Assembly (NCBI RefSeq): GCF_020447265.1
Contig: NZ_JAJADR010000016.1
Coordinates: 1-50,050 of the forward strand
DNA from: Hymenobacter lucidus
Lineage (GTDB): Bacteria > Bacteroidota > Bacteroidia > Cytophagales > Hymenobacteraceae
DNA: 50,050 bases
Direction: 5' to 3'
The notes beneath the pieces were generated by a model. The model was given only the letters and a program-made list of their open reading frames with translations, did no database searches and had not been told where the DNA came from. The position numbers and the translations under genes are program-made. Positions 31,454-39,735 of this stretch are shown here, piece after piece; positions within the stretch are counted from its first letter, which is position 1, and every line of letters starts with the position of its first letter.

Positions 31454-32614
31454 TTAAGCCGCGTACGCCCGCGGCGGGATTAGCAAGGGTTTGATGATGT
31501 TGTCGCGTTTGGCTGAAAACATGTGGTAGGCATCGGGTACTTCTTCCAGCGGGACGCGGTGCGTGATGAGGCCTTTGGGGTTGAGCCGGCCGCTCATCAC
31601 GTGGTCAATCAGCTTGGGTAACAAGCGTTTCACCGAGGCCTGATTGCCGCGCAGGGTGATGCCCTTGTTCATCAGGCTGCCCATGGGCACCAGGTTCCAG
31701 GGCGGGCCGTACACGCCGATAACCGACACGATGCCCCCTTTTTTCACCGAGTTGATGGCCCAGTGCAGGGCCGTCGCCGTGCCGGCTTCAAACAGGAGCT
31801 GTTTCCCCAGAATGGTTTGCAGGGCGTCGCCGGAGGCTTCGCAGCCCACGGCGTCGATGCAAACGTCGGCCCCATACCAGTCGGTGGCTTTCTTGAGGAA
31901 CACCACCGGGTCGTCCATGTCCTTGAAGTTATAGGCCTCGCACTTGGCGTAGTTACGGGCAAATTCCAGCCGGTAATCCAAGTGGTCGATGATAATGACG
32001 CGCCCGGCGCCGAACAGCCAGGAGCAGCGGGCGGCCATGATGCCCACGGGACCGGCCCCGAATACCACCACCGTGTCGCCGGGCTGGATGCCGCCCTGTT
32101 CGGCGGCCTGGTAGCCCGTGGGAGTCACGTCGGTCAGCATCACGGCGTCTTCGATGTCCATGCCTTCCGGAATCACGGTCGGGCTCACGTCGGCGTAGGG
32201 CACCCGCACGTATTCGGCCTGCCCGCCGTCGTAGCCCCCGCCGATGTGGGCGTAGCCAAAGAAGCCCCCGACGGCCGTCGCTTCCGGGTTGGCTTCGTGG
32301 CAGTTGCCGTAGAGCTCCTGCTTGCAAAACGGGCAGGTGCCGCAGGCAATGTTGAAGGGCACCAGCACATGGTCGCCCACTTTGAGCTTTTGCACGCCGG
32401 AGCCGACGGCTTCCACCACGCCGGTAAATTCGTGGCCGAAGGTCATCCCCACGCGCGTGTCGGGGACCATGCCGTGGTAGAGGTGCAGGTCCGACCCGCA
32501 AATCAGGGAGCGGGTGACGCGCACAATGGCGTCGTTGGGGTGTTTAATTTCGGGGTCGGGCCGGTTGCGGTCCGCGCGGACACGGTAGGGCCCGCGAAAA
32601 TTCATCGCTAACAT
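31454..32614 (-). CDS. Zinc-dependent alcohol/formaldehyde-type dehydrogenase (MDR)
   Basis: 386 residues of the medium-chain dehydrogenase family. Catalytic zinc ligands are Cys39 (LICGSDLH) and His61-Glu62 (FGHEFTG); the structural zinc site has Cys91, Cys94, Cys97 and Cys105. The NAD-binding turn is GAGPVG (186-191), with IIIDHLDYRLEFAR after it. The length and GGFFGYAHIGGGYDGGQAEY insert resemble the glutathione-independent formaldehyde dehydrogenase/threonine dehydrogenase-like group. Substrate unknown. MLAMNFRGPY begins at ATG 32614; ATG 32605 is also possible. A weak minus-strand box TAACCTTG lies at 32629-32622. It leads a two-gene unit with the 191-residue protein. Confidence 0.9.
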   Translation of the reverse strand: MLAMNFRGPYRVRADRNRPDPEIKHPNDAIVRVTRSLICGSDLHLYHGMVPDTRVGMTFGHEFTGVVEAVGSGVQKLKVGDHVLVPFNIACGTCPFCKQELYGNCHEANPEATAVGGFFGYAHIGGGYDGGQAEYVRVPYADVSPTVIPEGMDIEDAVMLTDVTPTGYQAAEQGGIQPGDTVVVFGAGPVGIMAARCSWLFGAGRVIIIDHLDYRLEFARNYAKCEAYNFKDMDDPVVFLKKATDWYGADVCIDAVGCEASGDALQTILGKQLLFEAGTATALHWAINSVKKGGIVSVIGVYGPPWNLVPMGSLMNKGITLRGNQASVKRLLPKLIDHVMSGRLNPKGLITHRVPLEEVPDAYHMFSAKRDNIIKPLLIPPRAYAA

Positions 32615-33060
32615 AGACCAACAAGGTTAAGAGGAGGTTGAGAAAAGGCAGGCGGTGAACCCGCAGGGCTCACCCAGCACAACGAATTCTTCTGCCCGCT
32701 CCGAATAGGACGAAACCCTCCGAGATGAATGAAGCAGAAGGCCGAGGCGATTCTCCCCCGAAGGGGCGCAGAGCGTCAACTACCGGTAGAAACTTTTTGT
32801 ACGTGCGGACTGGGGGAAGGGATAACCGAAAAACACTGATTTCTGGGCGTTTTATACGGAATCTTCGGCGTTATGACCGGTCTTACGACTTACTCAAAAA
32901 GAGGAAATGGCAAAGACCCGTTACAATTCCTCTTGCTTTATGCTGGCAGAAGCTGTTGGCAATACCAGTACAGTAAAACGGTCATTTTCATTGAAAGAGC
33001 GGCGAGTATCGCTCATCGTGCTATGCATTCCGTTTTTTGAGAGGTCACCAACAATAATAA
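32615..33060. other. Intergenic region, no supported gene
   Basis: About 450 bases before the helicase terminator. AT-richer than its surroundings from 32790 on. Two short plus-strand frames (32725-32976 and 32907-33095) are open, but I do not trust them: one has no family-like features and the other runs through the terminator hairpin. The left end should hold the dehydrogenase promoter (minus strand). Confidence 0.5.
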
Positions 33061-33093
33061 AAAAGCGTTTCAGCTTATGGCTGAAACGCTTTT
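33061..33093 (-). terminator. Terminator of the RNA helicase gene
   Basis: Perfect 14-bp stem 33061-33074 / 33080-33093, 5-base loop, ending in a T-run on the minus strand (AATAATAAAA at 33053-33062 on the plus). It is 51 bases past the helicase stop. Confidence 0.85.
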
Positions 33094-33143
33094 AAAGTTT
33101 GGGTAAGGACAAGGAGCAGTCAGGGCCTTTTTGTTGCTAAAAT

Positions 33144-34814
33144 CTACTCGGCGCTGGGAGCGGCCGGGGCTGCCTGGGGCGTTGCTTCCGACGAGCCTTC
33201 CGGGCGTGGGCCCCGGCCGCCGCGGTTGCGGCCGCCCCGCTTACGGCGAGGCTTGTCGTTTCCGGCCTCACCTTCGGCGCGTGGTTCGCGGGGTGGGCGG
33301 GCTTCTCCTTCGGGGCGTGGGGCGCGGGGCTCCCGGGGAGGGCGAGCTTCGCCTTCAGGACGAGGAGCACGCGGTTCCCGGGGCTCACGCGGCGGGCGGG
33401 CTTCCCCTTCGGGGCGGGGTGGGCGCTGGTAAGGCACGGCCGGCGCGTGGCCGGCATCAATGGCCGCCAGGGCCGCCTGAGCGTTGGCAATGCGTTCCTT
33501 GTGGCGCGGGTCTTTTGGGTCGGGAGCGTCGCGGCGGGGCGGGCGGCCCCCTTCGCTGCGGGGCTGGCCGCCTTCGGGGCGCGGGCCCCGGCTGCCACCG
33601 CCGGAGCGACCACCCCGCTCGGGCCGGCCGCCTATTTTGCCACCCAGGCCGCTGAAGCGCTTGGGGTCAAATTCGGGCGCTTCGCCCAGGCCGAGGCTTT
33701 CGGTGATGTTGAGCTTCTCGATTTCGCGCTCGATCAGCTTTTCAATCTTGATAACGCGGTCCTGATCCTGGTCGGCAATGAAGGTGATGGCCGTGCCTTT
33801 GGTAGCGGCGCGGGCGGTACGGCCGATGCGGTGCACGTAATCCTCGGCGGCCCGGGGAATATCGTAGTTCACCACGTGGCTCAGCGAGTCGATATCAATG
33901 CCGCGGCTGAGCACGTCGGTAGCCACCAGAATCGGAAACTGCTTGTTTTTGAAGTCGCGCATGATCTGCTCGCGCTCTTCCTGGGTGCGGTCGGAGCTGA
34001 TGCCCTGCGCCACATAGCCCAGCTTGTTGATAGCGCGCACGATGCCCGCTACAGCTGCTTTCTGGCTCGTGAAGAGCACCATGCTCTGCACTTCCTGGGT
34101 TTTGATGATATGCTCGAGCAAGTAGATCTTCTGGCGGTCGAAAGCCATGTAGAACTGCTGGTCGATGCCGGCGGCGGGCTTGGATACGGCCAGCCGGATT
34201 TCCTCGGGGTCCTTGAGAATCTGCTTCGAAAAGTCGCGGATCTTGTTGGGCATCGTGGCCGAGAACAGCAGCGTCTGCCGCTCCTTGGGCAGCTGGCGCA
34301 CAATATTCAGGATGTCGTCCGAGAAGCCCATGTCCATCATCTTGTCGGCCTCATCGAGCACGAGGTACTTGATCTGGTCGAACTTGACGTAGCCCATCTG
34401 CAAGTGCGCGATGAGGCGGCCGGGGGTAGCAATGATGATATCGGCACCCGAGGTGAGGGCGCGCTTCTGCTGCTCCCAGTTCTCGCTCTTGCCGCCGCCG
34501 TAGATGGCAATGCTGCTTGCTTCCACGAAGTAGCCAAAGCCCGTTACCTGCTCGTCGATTTGGGTGGCCAGCTCACGGGTGGGCACCAGAATCAGGGTGG
34601 AGGTATTGCCGTGCTTGGCGTGCGAAATCTTGTCGAGCAGCGGCAGCAGGTAGGCGGCCGTCTTGCCGGTGCCGGTCTGGGCGCAGGCAATCAGGTCTTT
34701 GCCCTCGATAATTTTAGGAATAGCCTGTTCCTGAATGGGCGTGGCATTCAGGTAATTCATGGCATCTACGCCGGCCAGCAGGTCGTCGTGGAGATTAAAA
34801 TCGGTAAACTTCAA
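33144..34814 (-). CDS. DEAD-box RNA helicase, RhlE-type
   Basis: ATP-dependent RNA helicase, 556 residues. Motifs in order: Q motif NATPIQEQAIP (23-33), Walker A AQTGTGKT (45-52), PTRELA (78-83), TPGR (130-133), DEAD (154-157), SAT (185-187), and VATDVLSRGID and HRIGRTAR (328-335). The helicase core ends near 380. The tail (385-556) is a disordered Arg/Gly/Pro/Glu-rich region built of tandem units such as RPEGEARPPREPRAP, ending RKRGGRNRGGRGPRPEG then an Ala/Pro tail. Such tails bind RNA and can promote condensates. Likely roles are ribosome assembly and mRNA turnover. ATG 34814. Confidence 0.94.
   Translation of the reverse strand: MKFTDFNLHDDLLAGVDAMNYLNATPIQEQAIPKIIEGKDLIACAQTGTGKTAAYLLPLLDKISHAKHGNTSTLILVPTRELATQIDEQVTGFGYFVEASSIAIYGGGKSENWEQQKRALTSGADIIIATPGRLIAHLQMGYVKFDQIKYLVLDEADKMMDMGFSDDILNIVRQLPKERQTLLFSATMPNKIRDFSKQILKDPEEIRLAVSKPAAGIDQQFYMAFDRQKIYLLEHIIKTQEVQSMVLFTSQKAAVAGIVRAINKLGYVAQGISSDRTQEEREQIMRDFKNKQFPILVATDVLSRGIDIDSLSHVVNYDIPRAAEDYVHRIGRTARAATKGTAITFIADQDQDRVIKIEKLIEREIEKLNITESLGLGEAPEFDPKRFSGLGGKIGGRPERGGRSGGGSRGPRPEGGQPRSEGGRPPRRDAPDPKDPRHKERIANAQAALAAIDAGHAPAVPYQRPPRPEGEARPPREPREPRAPRPEGEARPPREPRAPRPEGEARPPREPRAEGEAGNDKPRRKRGGRNRGGRGPRPEGSSEATPQAAPAAPSAE
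33255..33425. repeat. Tandem repeats encoding RPEGEARPPREP units
   Basis: Degenerate in-frame tandem repeats of 30-45 bases in the 3' part of the helicase gene, four clear units of RPEGEARPPRE type. In-frame copy number is likely to vary between strains. Confidence 0.75.
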
Positions 34815-34952
34815 GGTACAGCGAAGTAATAGTGAGAAAAGGCTGACCCTGTTTTTCGGCCAGCGAACCGCTTGATTTGGGAGTAAATATACAGGTTTTC
34901 CGAGGCCTGCTGTTCAGGTAGAATTCGGCTGGCGGCAATAGTCAAAAGCCGG

Positions 34953-34960
34953 TAGCTTTG
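34953..34960 (+). promoter_or_regulatory. -7 box (TAGCTTTG) of the CoA-transferase gene
   Basis: Exact TAnnTTTG match 75 bases before ATG 35035. No clear -33 box. The rest of the 34815-35034 gap holds the divergent helicase promoter region, where I find only a weak TATATTTA. Confidence 0.4.
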
Positions 34961-35034
34961 CTTCGCATGACGTTCTTACGCTAAGCAGCAAACCGCCATG
35001 TCCCCTCAAACCAGTAGCCATCAACCAACACCCA

Positions 35035-36207
35035 ATGCCGCTTTCCAGTTCTGCTCATCCCGACTCTACCGCCCCGCTGCCCTTCGCCGACCTCACCGTG
35101 CTGGAGCTGGCCAGCGTGCTGGCCGGGCCGCAGGTGGGGCAGTTCTTCGCCGAGCTGGGCGCTACCGTACTCAAAGTGGAAGCCCCGGCCGGCGACGTAA
35201 CCCGCACCTGGAAAACCCCGGCTGAAGCCCCCGAAACCGATGTGTCGGCTTATTTCAGCTGCGCCAACTGGGGTAAGCAGTCCATCGTCGTTGACCTGAC
35301 TACGAATGCCGGCCAGCAGCAGGTACAGCGCCTGGCCGCCCGGGCCGATGTGGTGCTGGCCAGCTACAAGCCCGGCGACGCGGAAAAGCTGGGTGTAGAT
35401 TATGCTACCCTCAGCCAGCAGAATCCGCAGCTGATTTATGCCCACCTCACCGGTTACGGCCCCCAGGCAGCGCGGGCCGGCTACGACGCCGTGTTGCAGG
35501 CCGAGGCCGGCTTTATGCACCTGAACGCCCAGCCCGGGCAGGAGCCGCAGAAAATGCCCGTCGCCATGATTGACCTGCTGGCCGCCCACCAGCTCAAAGA
35601 AGGCGTGCTGACGGCCCTCTACCGCCGGGCCTGCACCGGGCAGGGCGCCTTGGTAGAAGTGTCGCTGCTGGACAGCGCCTTGGCCTCGCTAGCTAACCAG
35701 GCCGCTACCTGGCTGGTAACCGGCCACGATCCGCGCCCCCTGGGCTCGGGCCACCCCAGCATCGTACCCTACGGCACGGTGTACCCGGCCAGCAATGGGC
35801 GTAGTCTGGTGCTGGCCGTGGGCGCCGACCGGCAGTTTCGCAACCTGTGCGCCGCGCTGGCACGGCCGGAATGGGCCGCCGATGCCCGATTTCAAACTAA
35901 CGAAGCCCGCGTGGCGCACCGCCGGGAGCTGGAAACGTTGCTGCGGCAGCGCATTGGCGAAGTAGACAGCGACGAGCTGCTCGGGCAGCTGGAAAAGCTG
36001 GGCGTGCCGGCCGGGGCCGTGCGCACGGTAGGAGAGGCCCTCACGCTGGAATCGGGGCAAAAGATGCTGCTGCCGGCTGCCAAAGGTGGGTTTCCGGGGC
36101 TGCGGACGGTGGCTTTCGGCAGCAGCGGCTGGCCTCAGATCGGGCAGCTGGCCGCGCCGCCGCCCCTGGGCCAGCACTCAGCTGACTGGGAAGCACAAAG
36201 CGAATAA
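35035..36207 (+). CDS. CaiB/BaiF (class III) CoA-transferase
   Basis: Moves CoA between carboxylic acids. 390 residues, typical for the family. Signatures are LTVLELASVLAGPQVGQFFA (20-39), LGATVLKVEAPAGD (41-54), ANWGKQSIVVDL (77-88) and YGPQAARAGYDAVLQAEAGF (141-160). The catalytic Asp that forms the acyl anhydride is Asp180, in PVAMIDLLAA. The C-terminal small domain shows VGADRQFRNLCAAL and LGVPAGAVRTVGEAL. The substrate pair cannot be told from sequence and no beta-oxidation genes adjoin. ATG 35035; divergent from the helicase. Confidence 0.92.
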   Translation: MPLSSSAHPDSTAPLPFADLTVLELASVLAGPQVGQFFAELGATVLKVEAPAGDVTRTWKTPAEAPETDVSAYFSCANWGKQSIVVDLTTNAGQQQVQRLAARADVVLASYKPGDAEKLGVDYATLSQQNPQLIYAHLTGYGPQAARAGYDAVLQAEAGFMHLNAQPGQEPQKMPVAMIDLLAAHQLKEGVLTALYRRACTGQGALVEVSLLDSALASLANQAATWLVTGHDPRPLGSGHPSIVPYGTVYPASNGRSLVLAVGADRQFRNLCAALARPEWAADARFQTNEARVAHRRELETLLRQRIGEVDSDELLGQLEKLGVPAGAVRTVGEALTLESGQKMLLPAAKGGFPGLRTVAFGSSGWPQIGQLAAPPPLGQHSADWEAQSE

Positions 36208-36369
36208 AAAGCCCGGACACAACTGCCAAACCTAGTATTTGCGTAGGTTATAGCAGACAACGGCTGGTTTCGGCGTTGCCGCTAAGGCAGCCGGAGCGTC
36301 GGGCTGGTGTCTGTTGGCTTTACCGCCCGCCGGTTGAGCCCACTTTACCTCATCGTTCTGCTCCTTCTT

Positions 36370-37218
36370 ATGCCCCATACAACCCCGCCATCTGCCATTG
36401 CCACTGCCGCCGAATCGGCGGTAGAACAAGCGCAGCCCGTAACTCCGGCTGCCGAAACCTCCGCTGGCGCCACGGCTACCAACAACCTGCCTACCGCCGC
36501 GCCCGGCTCGCCCACCGAAGCTCCCGCCGACCGCCTTGACCAGATTTTCGAGGGTCTGCAGCAGAAGTCTATTGCCAAGCAGGCCATTTTCCGCAACACC
36601 CGCGCCGCTTTCGATATGCTCCGGCTCGTGTCGCAGGAGCTGGTGGTGGAGTTGAGCCGCAAGATTACGCCCGTCGATGCCAACGTGCTGATTGAGTACC
36701 GGCCGGTAAACGACATGGAGTTTCACATCAAGTTCAGCGGCGACCTGCTCATCTTCGTGATGCACTCCAACATTGTCACCTTCGCCGAAGACTACGGCCC
36801 GATGGCGTCGAAATACGTGGAGGAGGACTTTCGGCGGCGGTTTTTCGGCCACATCATGGCCTATAACTTCATGGCCGACAGCATCAAGTACCAGCGCCTC
36901 AACGACCCGGGCTACTTGGTGGGCCGCCTGCTGATCAACATCGAAAACCACTACTACCTCGAAGGCGTGCAGCAGCTGGAGCTACCCGACAACGACATGG
37001 CCGACAACCTGCTCACGCCCGACATGATGCGCCTGTTCGTGGAAAGCGCCATGATTGCCGCCGTCAACAACGACCTGATTGCCCCGCCTATGCAGGACAT
37101 CCAGAAAATTACGGTGAAGCAGAAAGTAGAAAACCAGCAGGTCAGCCGCGGCAGCAAAGTCGGCTTTAGCTTCTCCAGCGAGCAGCAGCACCAGTCCGTG
37201 GATGGGCTGCTTTATTAA
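36370..37218 (+). CDS. Conserved hypothetical protein
   Basis: 282 residues from ATG 36370, not recognised. Residues 1-55 are Ala/Thr/Pro-rich and disordered. From about 58 a folded domain begins: LDQIFEGLQQKSIAKQAIFR, then RKITPVDANVLIEYRPVND, EFHIKFSGDLLIFVMHSNIV, and ADSIKYQRLNDPGYLVGRLL. A tail VKQKVENQQVSRGSKVGFSF follows. No membrane segment or signal peptide is present with this start; GTG 36307 would add an Leu-rich stretch resembling a signal, so export is possible if that start is used. Bacteroidota seem to conserve it, but no role is known to me. Followed by family B repeat copy 2. Confidence 0.7.
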   Translation: MPHTTPPSAIATAAESAVEQAQPVTPAAETSAGATATNNLPTAAPGSPTEAPADRLDQIFEGLQQKSIAKQAIFRNTRAAFDMLRLVSQELVVELSRKITPVDANVLIEYRPVNDMEFHIKFSGDLLIFVMHSNIVTFAEDYGPMASKYVEEDFRRRFFGHIMAYNFMADSIKYQRLNDPGYLVGRLLINIENHYYLEGVQQLELPDNDMADNLLTPDMMRLFVESAMIAAVNNDLIAPPMQDIQKITVKQKVENQQVSRGSKVGFSFSSEQQHQSVDGLLY

Positions 37219-37507
37219 TATGGGAAATGTGGGTTAATGTGGAGAATGTGAGAAATGTGCTCATGTGCTAAACCCCGTCATTGCGAGGCGCAGCCGTGGC
37301 AATCCGTCCTCTGAAATGTGCTGAGTGTCCTTCAGTGAAAAGCCCTCAATCGTTGGTACGGTTGAGGGCTTTGTGGTAAAAGGATGTGACTACCTGCGTC
37401 GAGGACGGATTGACGCCGCTTGAGGCGCGGAATATCATTCTTCCTCGCAATGACACATTCAGCACATTGCCCACATTAGCACATTAGCACCTGAGCACAC
37501 TAAAACT
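37219..37507. repeat. Outer inverted flanks of family B copy 2 (ATGTG / CACAT units)
   Basis: Outside the family B element, 37221-37271 is a run of ATGTG-type units (GAAATGTG, TTAATGTG) and 37455-37500 is its inverse (CACATT, GCACATTAG), so the whole 280-base gap can fold back. The right flank words TTAGCACATT and CCCACATT recur after copy 3 (48150-48190). Confidence 0.75.
37277..37454. repeat. Family B inverted-repeat element, copy 2
   Basis: Ends GTCATTGCGAGG (37277-37288) and CCTCGCAATGAC (37443-37454) are perfect inverts; an inner pair AATCCGTCCTC (37301-37311) / GAGGACGGATT (37401-37411) and a central hairpin (37339-37349 / 37362-37372) complete it. It shares CTGAAATGTG and TTCAGTGAAAAGCCCT with copy 1. 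It separates the convergent genes ending at 37218 (+) and 37508 (-). Confidence 0.9.
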
Positions 37508-38485
37508 CTACCGCCGCAGGTAGCCTACTTTCTCGCGCACGTTGTTCAGCACCTGGCTACCGTAGGCCTGGGCTTTTCGGGCGCCTTCGGCGAGGCGCTT
37601 ATCGACTTCCGGCAGGTTGTTCATGTAGAAGTTGAATTGCTCCCGCTCGGTGGCGAAACGGTGCAGAATCAGCTCGTACAGCTCCTTTTTGGCGTGGCCG
37701 TAGCCGTAGCCGCCGGCCAGGTAGTTCTGGCGCATTGCTTCGGTTTCGGCCGGCGTGGCCAGCAGCGCATACAGCTTGAAGGTCACGTCCGTGTCCGGGT
37801 TCTTAGGTGCTTCGAGCGGGGTGCTGTCCGAAATGATAGTTTTGATGACTTTGAGCAGCTCCTTTTCGGGCAGGAAGATGTCGATGATATTGCCGTAGCT
37901 CTTGCTCATTTTCTGACCATCCACGCCCGGCACCAGCATCACCTGCTCATCCACGCGCGACTTGGGCAGCACGAAGGTTTCGCCGTAGCGGTTGTTGAAG
38001 GCCGAGGCAATGTCGCGGGCAATTTCCAGGTGCTGCACCTGGTCTTTGCCCACGGGCACGATGTCGGCGTCGTAGAGCAGAATATCGGCCGCCATCAGCA
38101 CCGGATACGTGAACAAGCCCGCGTTGACGTCCGACAGCCGGTCCGACTTATCCTTGAACGAGTGGGCATTGGCCAGCATCGGGAAGGGCGTGAAGCACGA
38201 GAGGTACCAGGTCAGCTCGGCCACCTGCGGCACATCTGACTGGCGGTAAAATAAGTTCTTCTCGGTATCGAAGCCGCAGGCCAGCCAAGCGGCAGCCACC
38301 GCATAGGTGTTCTGGCGCAGCACTTCAGCGTCGCGCACGGTGGTCAGCGAGTGCAGGTCGGCAATGAAGTATAAGGACTCGTTGGCTGCCGATTTCGACA
38401 GCTCAATAGCGGGCAGAATAGCACCAAGCAAGTTGCCCAAATGGGGCCGGCCAGTGCTTTGGATACCGGTGAGGATGCGGGACAT
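37508..38485 (-). CDS. trpS: Tryptophanyl-tRNA synthetase
   Basis: Charges tRNA-Trp. 325 residues, class Ic, normal length. The HIGH-type motif is PHLGN (14-18) in GIQSTGRPHLGNLLGAI; the KMSKS loop is exact (192-196) in GVDGQKMSKSYGNIIDIF. Conserved substrate-pocket residues are in YFIADLHSLTTVRD and PVLMAADILLYDADIVPVGK. ATG 38485 (MSRILTGIQS) is the family start; the longer frame to 38572 runs through the repeat upstream. The queuosine transporter gene lies 96 bases before it on the same strand, with an imperfect inverted repeat in between. Confidence 0.97.
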   Translation of the reverse strand: MSRILTGIQSTGRPHLGNLLGAILPAIELSKSAANESLYFIADLHSLTTVRDAEVLRQNTYAVAAAWLACGFDTEKNLFYRQSDVPQVAELTWYLSCFTPFPMLANAHSFKDKSDRLSDVNAGLFTYPVLMAADILLYDADIVPVGKDQVQHLEIARDIASAFNNRYGETFVLPKSRVDEQVMLVPGVDGQKMSKSYGNIIDIFLPEKELLKVIKTIISDSTPLEAPKNPDTDVTFKLYALLATPAETEAMRQNYLAGGYGYGHAKKELYELILHRFATEREQFNFYMNNLPEVDKRLAEGARKAQAYGSQVLNNVREKVGYLRR

Positions 38486-38488
38486 AAT

Positions 38489-38578
38489 TGGTTTTTGGGT
38501 GTTCGGTTGTGGTTTTTGGCTTCTGATTAATCCTGGTGGCCAAACGGCCAAAAGCGAATATCCAAAAACCAAAAACCA
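38489..38578. repeat. Imperfect inverted repeat of TGGTTTTTGG / CCAAAAACCA type
   Basis: Arms 38489-38520 and 38547-38578: the outer ten bases pair perfectly, the middle only partly. Each arm has internal repeats of GGTTTTTGG. It fills the gap between two minus-strand genes, reaching the end of the transporter gene. Confidence 0.7.
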
Positions 38579-38581
38579 GTT

Positions 38582-39328
38582 CTATACGCTCACATCGGCT
38601 GCGGCTTCCTGTTGCAGCTCGGTGGTTTCCTCCGCGCCCAGGTACCGGTCGATGAGGAAGTGGGCCAGGTAGAGCACGGGGGTGAGCAGAATAGCTGCCG
38701 CGAATTTATACCAGTAGTTGGTATTGGCCACGCTCAGCACCTGCTCGAAGCTCCAGTTGCCGAACACGTAGAAGGCCACGTACAGCACCACAAAGCTGTC
38801 GACGAGCTGGGAAACGAGCGTGGAGCCCGTGGCGCGCAGCCACACGTAGCGGCCCTTGGTAGCCCGGCGCAGCGCCTGAAATACGGTGGCATCGAGCACC
38901 TGCCCGATACCAAACGCCGTGAGCGAGCCGGCAATGATACCCAGGCCCTGCCGGAAAATCATCTGGTAGGCAAAGTCGATGTTGATGGCCCGGCCCTGCG
39001 GGTCTTTGCTGTTTACATCGAGCCAGAAAGCAGCCGGCGGCAGCTTGGTGGTGGCATAAATGACCAGGAAGGCAAACAGGATGAGCCCGGCCGTGAGGTA
39101 GCTCACGCGCAGCACGCCTTCCTTGCCGAAGTACTCGTTGATAATGTCGGTCGTGACAAACACCACGGGCCAGATCAGCACGCCGGCCGTCAAATTATCA
39201 GGCCGGCCGATGAGGGGCTCCAGGGAAAATATCTTGACGCCAATAATTTCCGCCAGCAGCGCATTGACGATAAAAATACCGCTCAGCACTAGGTAGAGCT
39301 GCGTTTTCTTGTGGGCGAAGGTTTTCAA
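38582..39328 (-). CDS. Queuosine precursor transporter (YhhQ/VUT family)
   Basis: About 248 residues with six membrane helices. It takes up queuine precursors such as preQ0/preQ1 for the modified tRNA base queuosine. Family features are LSGIFIVNALLAEIIGVKIF near the start, VVFVTTDIINEYFGKEGVLR, and LVSQLVDSFVVLYVAFYVFG. The start is uncertain: TTG 39328 gives MKTFAHKKTQLYLVLSGIF, which fits the family better than TTG 39355. No queuosine biosynthesis genes are in the window, so salvage from the environment or another locus is likely. Confidence 0.88.
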   Translation of the reverse strand: MKTFAHKKTQLYLVLSGIFIVNALLAEIIGVKIFSLEPLIGRPDNLTAGVLIWPVVFVTTDIINEYFGKEGVLRVSYLTAGLILFAFLVIYATTKLPPAAFWLDVNSKDPQGRAINIDFAYQMIFRQGLGIIAGSLTAFGIGQVLDATVFQALRRATKGRYVWLRATGSTLVSQLVDSFVVLYVAFYVFGNWSFEQVLSVANTNYWYKFAAAILLTPVLYLAHFLIDRYLGAEETTELQQEAAADVSV

Positions 39329-39380
39329 GCAGATAAGGTTTTGGCAATACCGCAAGTGGGCAGTAAAGTGTCAAGTCGAA

Positions 39381-39704
39381 TCAACGATGAGAAATTATAG
39401 TGGATTTCAATACCCAGCTTTGTCCGTGCCGGATGAATGTGGCTTTCACATATGCTTCGCCCCAGGGGCCATTGGCATTGGTGTTATAAATAGCAGAGTC
39501 CAGATAAATACTGTGGGAAGGCAAGGCTGATATGGAAGCATTAGGCCCGCAAATGGCTGCGAGTTCTCGGTTTTTGGGAAGCTGCGCCTTGAGGTAGCAA
39601 TAGCGCTGGTCGTTATAAGTGAGAGCATTGAAAACACTTTCTGCCAGACCAGCAAGAAGTACCGTTGCCAGAACGGTGATGTAAAACTTCCACTTACTGC
39701 GCAT
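39381..39704 (-). CDS. Hypothetical secreted or membrane-anchored protein
   Basis: 107 residues, not recognised. MRSKWKFYITVLATVLLAGL is a signal peptide or N-terminal anchor (helix 7-25). The rest is a small extracytoplasmic domain: YNDQRYCYLKAQLPKNRELA, then ICGPNASISALPSHSIYLDS and a C-terminal strand FIRHGQSWVLKSTIISHR. Two cysteines (in RYCYL and AICGP) could form a disulphide. Base composition is AT-richer than its neighbours. ATG 39704 is immediately downstream of the RNase Z gene's end, so it may be the distal gene of that unit. Confidence 0.65.
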   Translation of the reverse strand: MRSKWKFYITVLATVLLAGLAESVFNALTYNDQRYCYLKAQLPKNRELAAICGPNASISALPSHSIYLDSAIYNTNANGPWGEAYVKATFIRHGQSWVLKSTIISHR

Positions 39705-39735
39705 ACACCTTTGCTATCTGTGCTGCCTCTTGATC

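Noticed and set aside
32907..33095. 62-codon plus-strand frame with a purine-rich stretch before its ATG
   Set aside because: Its last codons run through the helicase terminator hairpin and no similarity is recognised, so it is not called.
36307..36369. GTG start giving an N-terminal hydrophobic stretch for the gene ending at 37218
   Set aside because: The folded part looks cytoplasmic and ATG 36370 is a better codon; kept only as an alternative in the entry.
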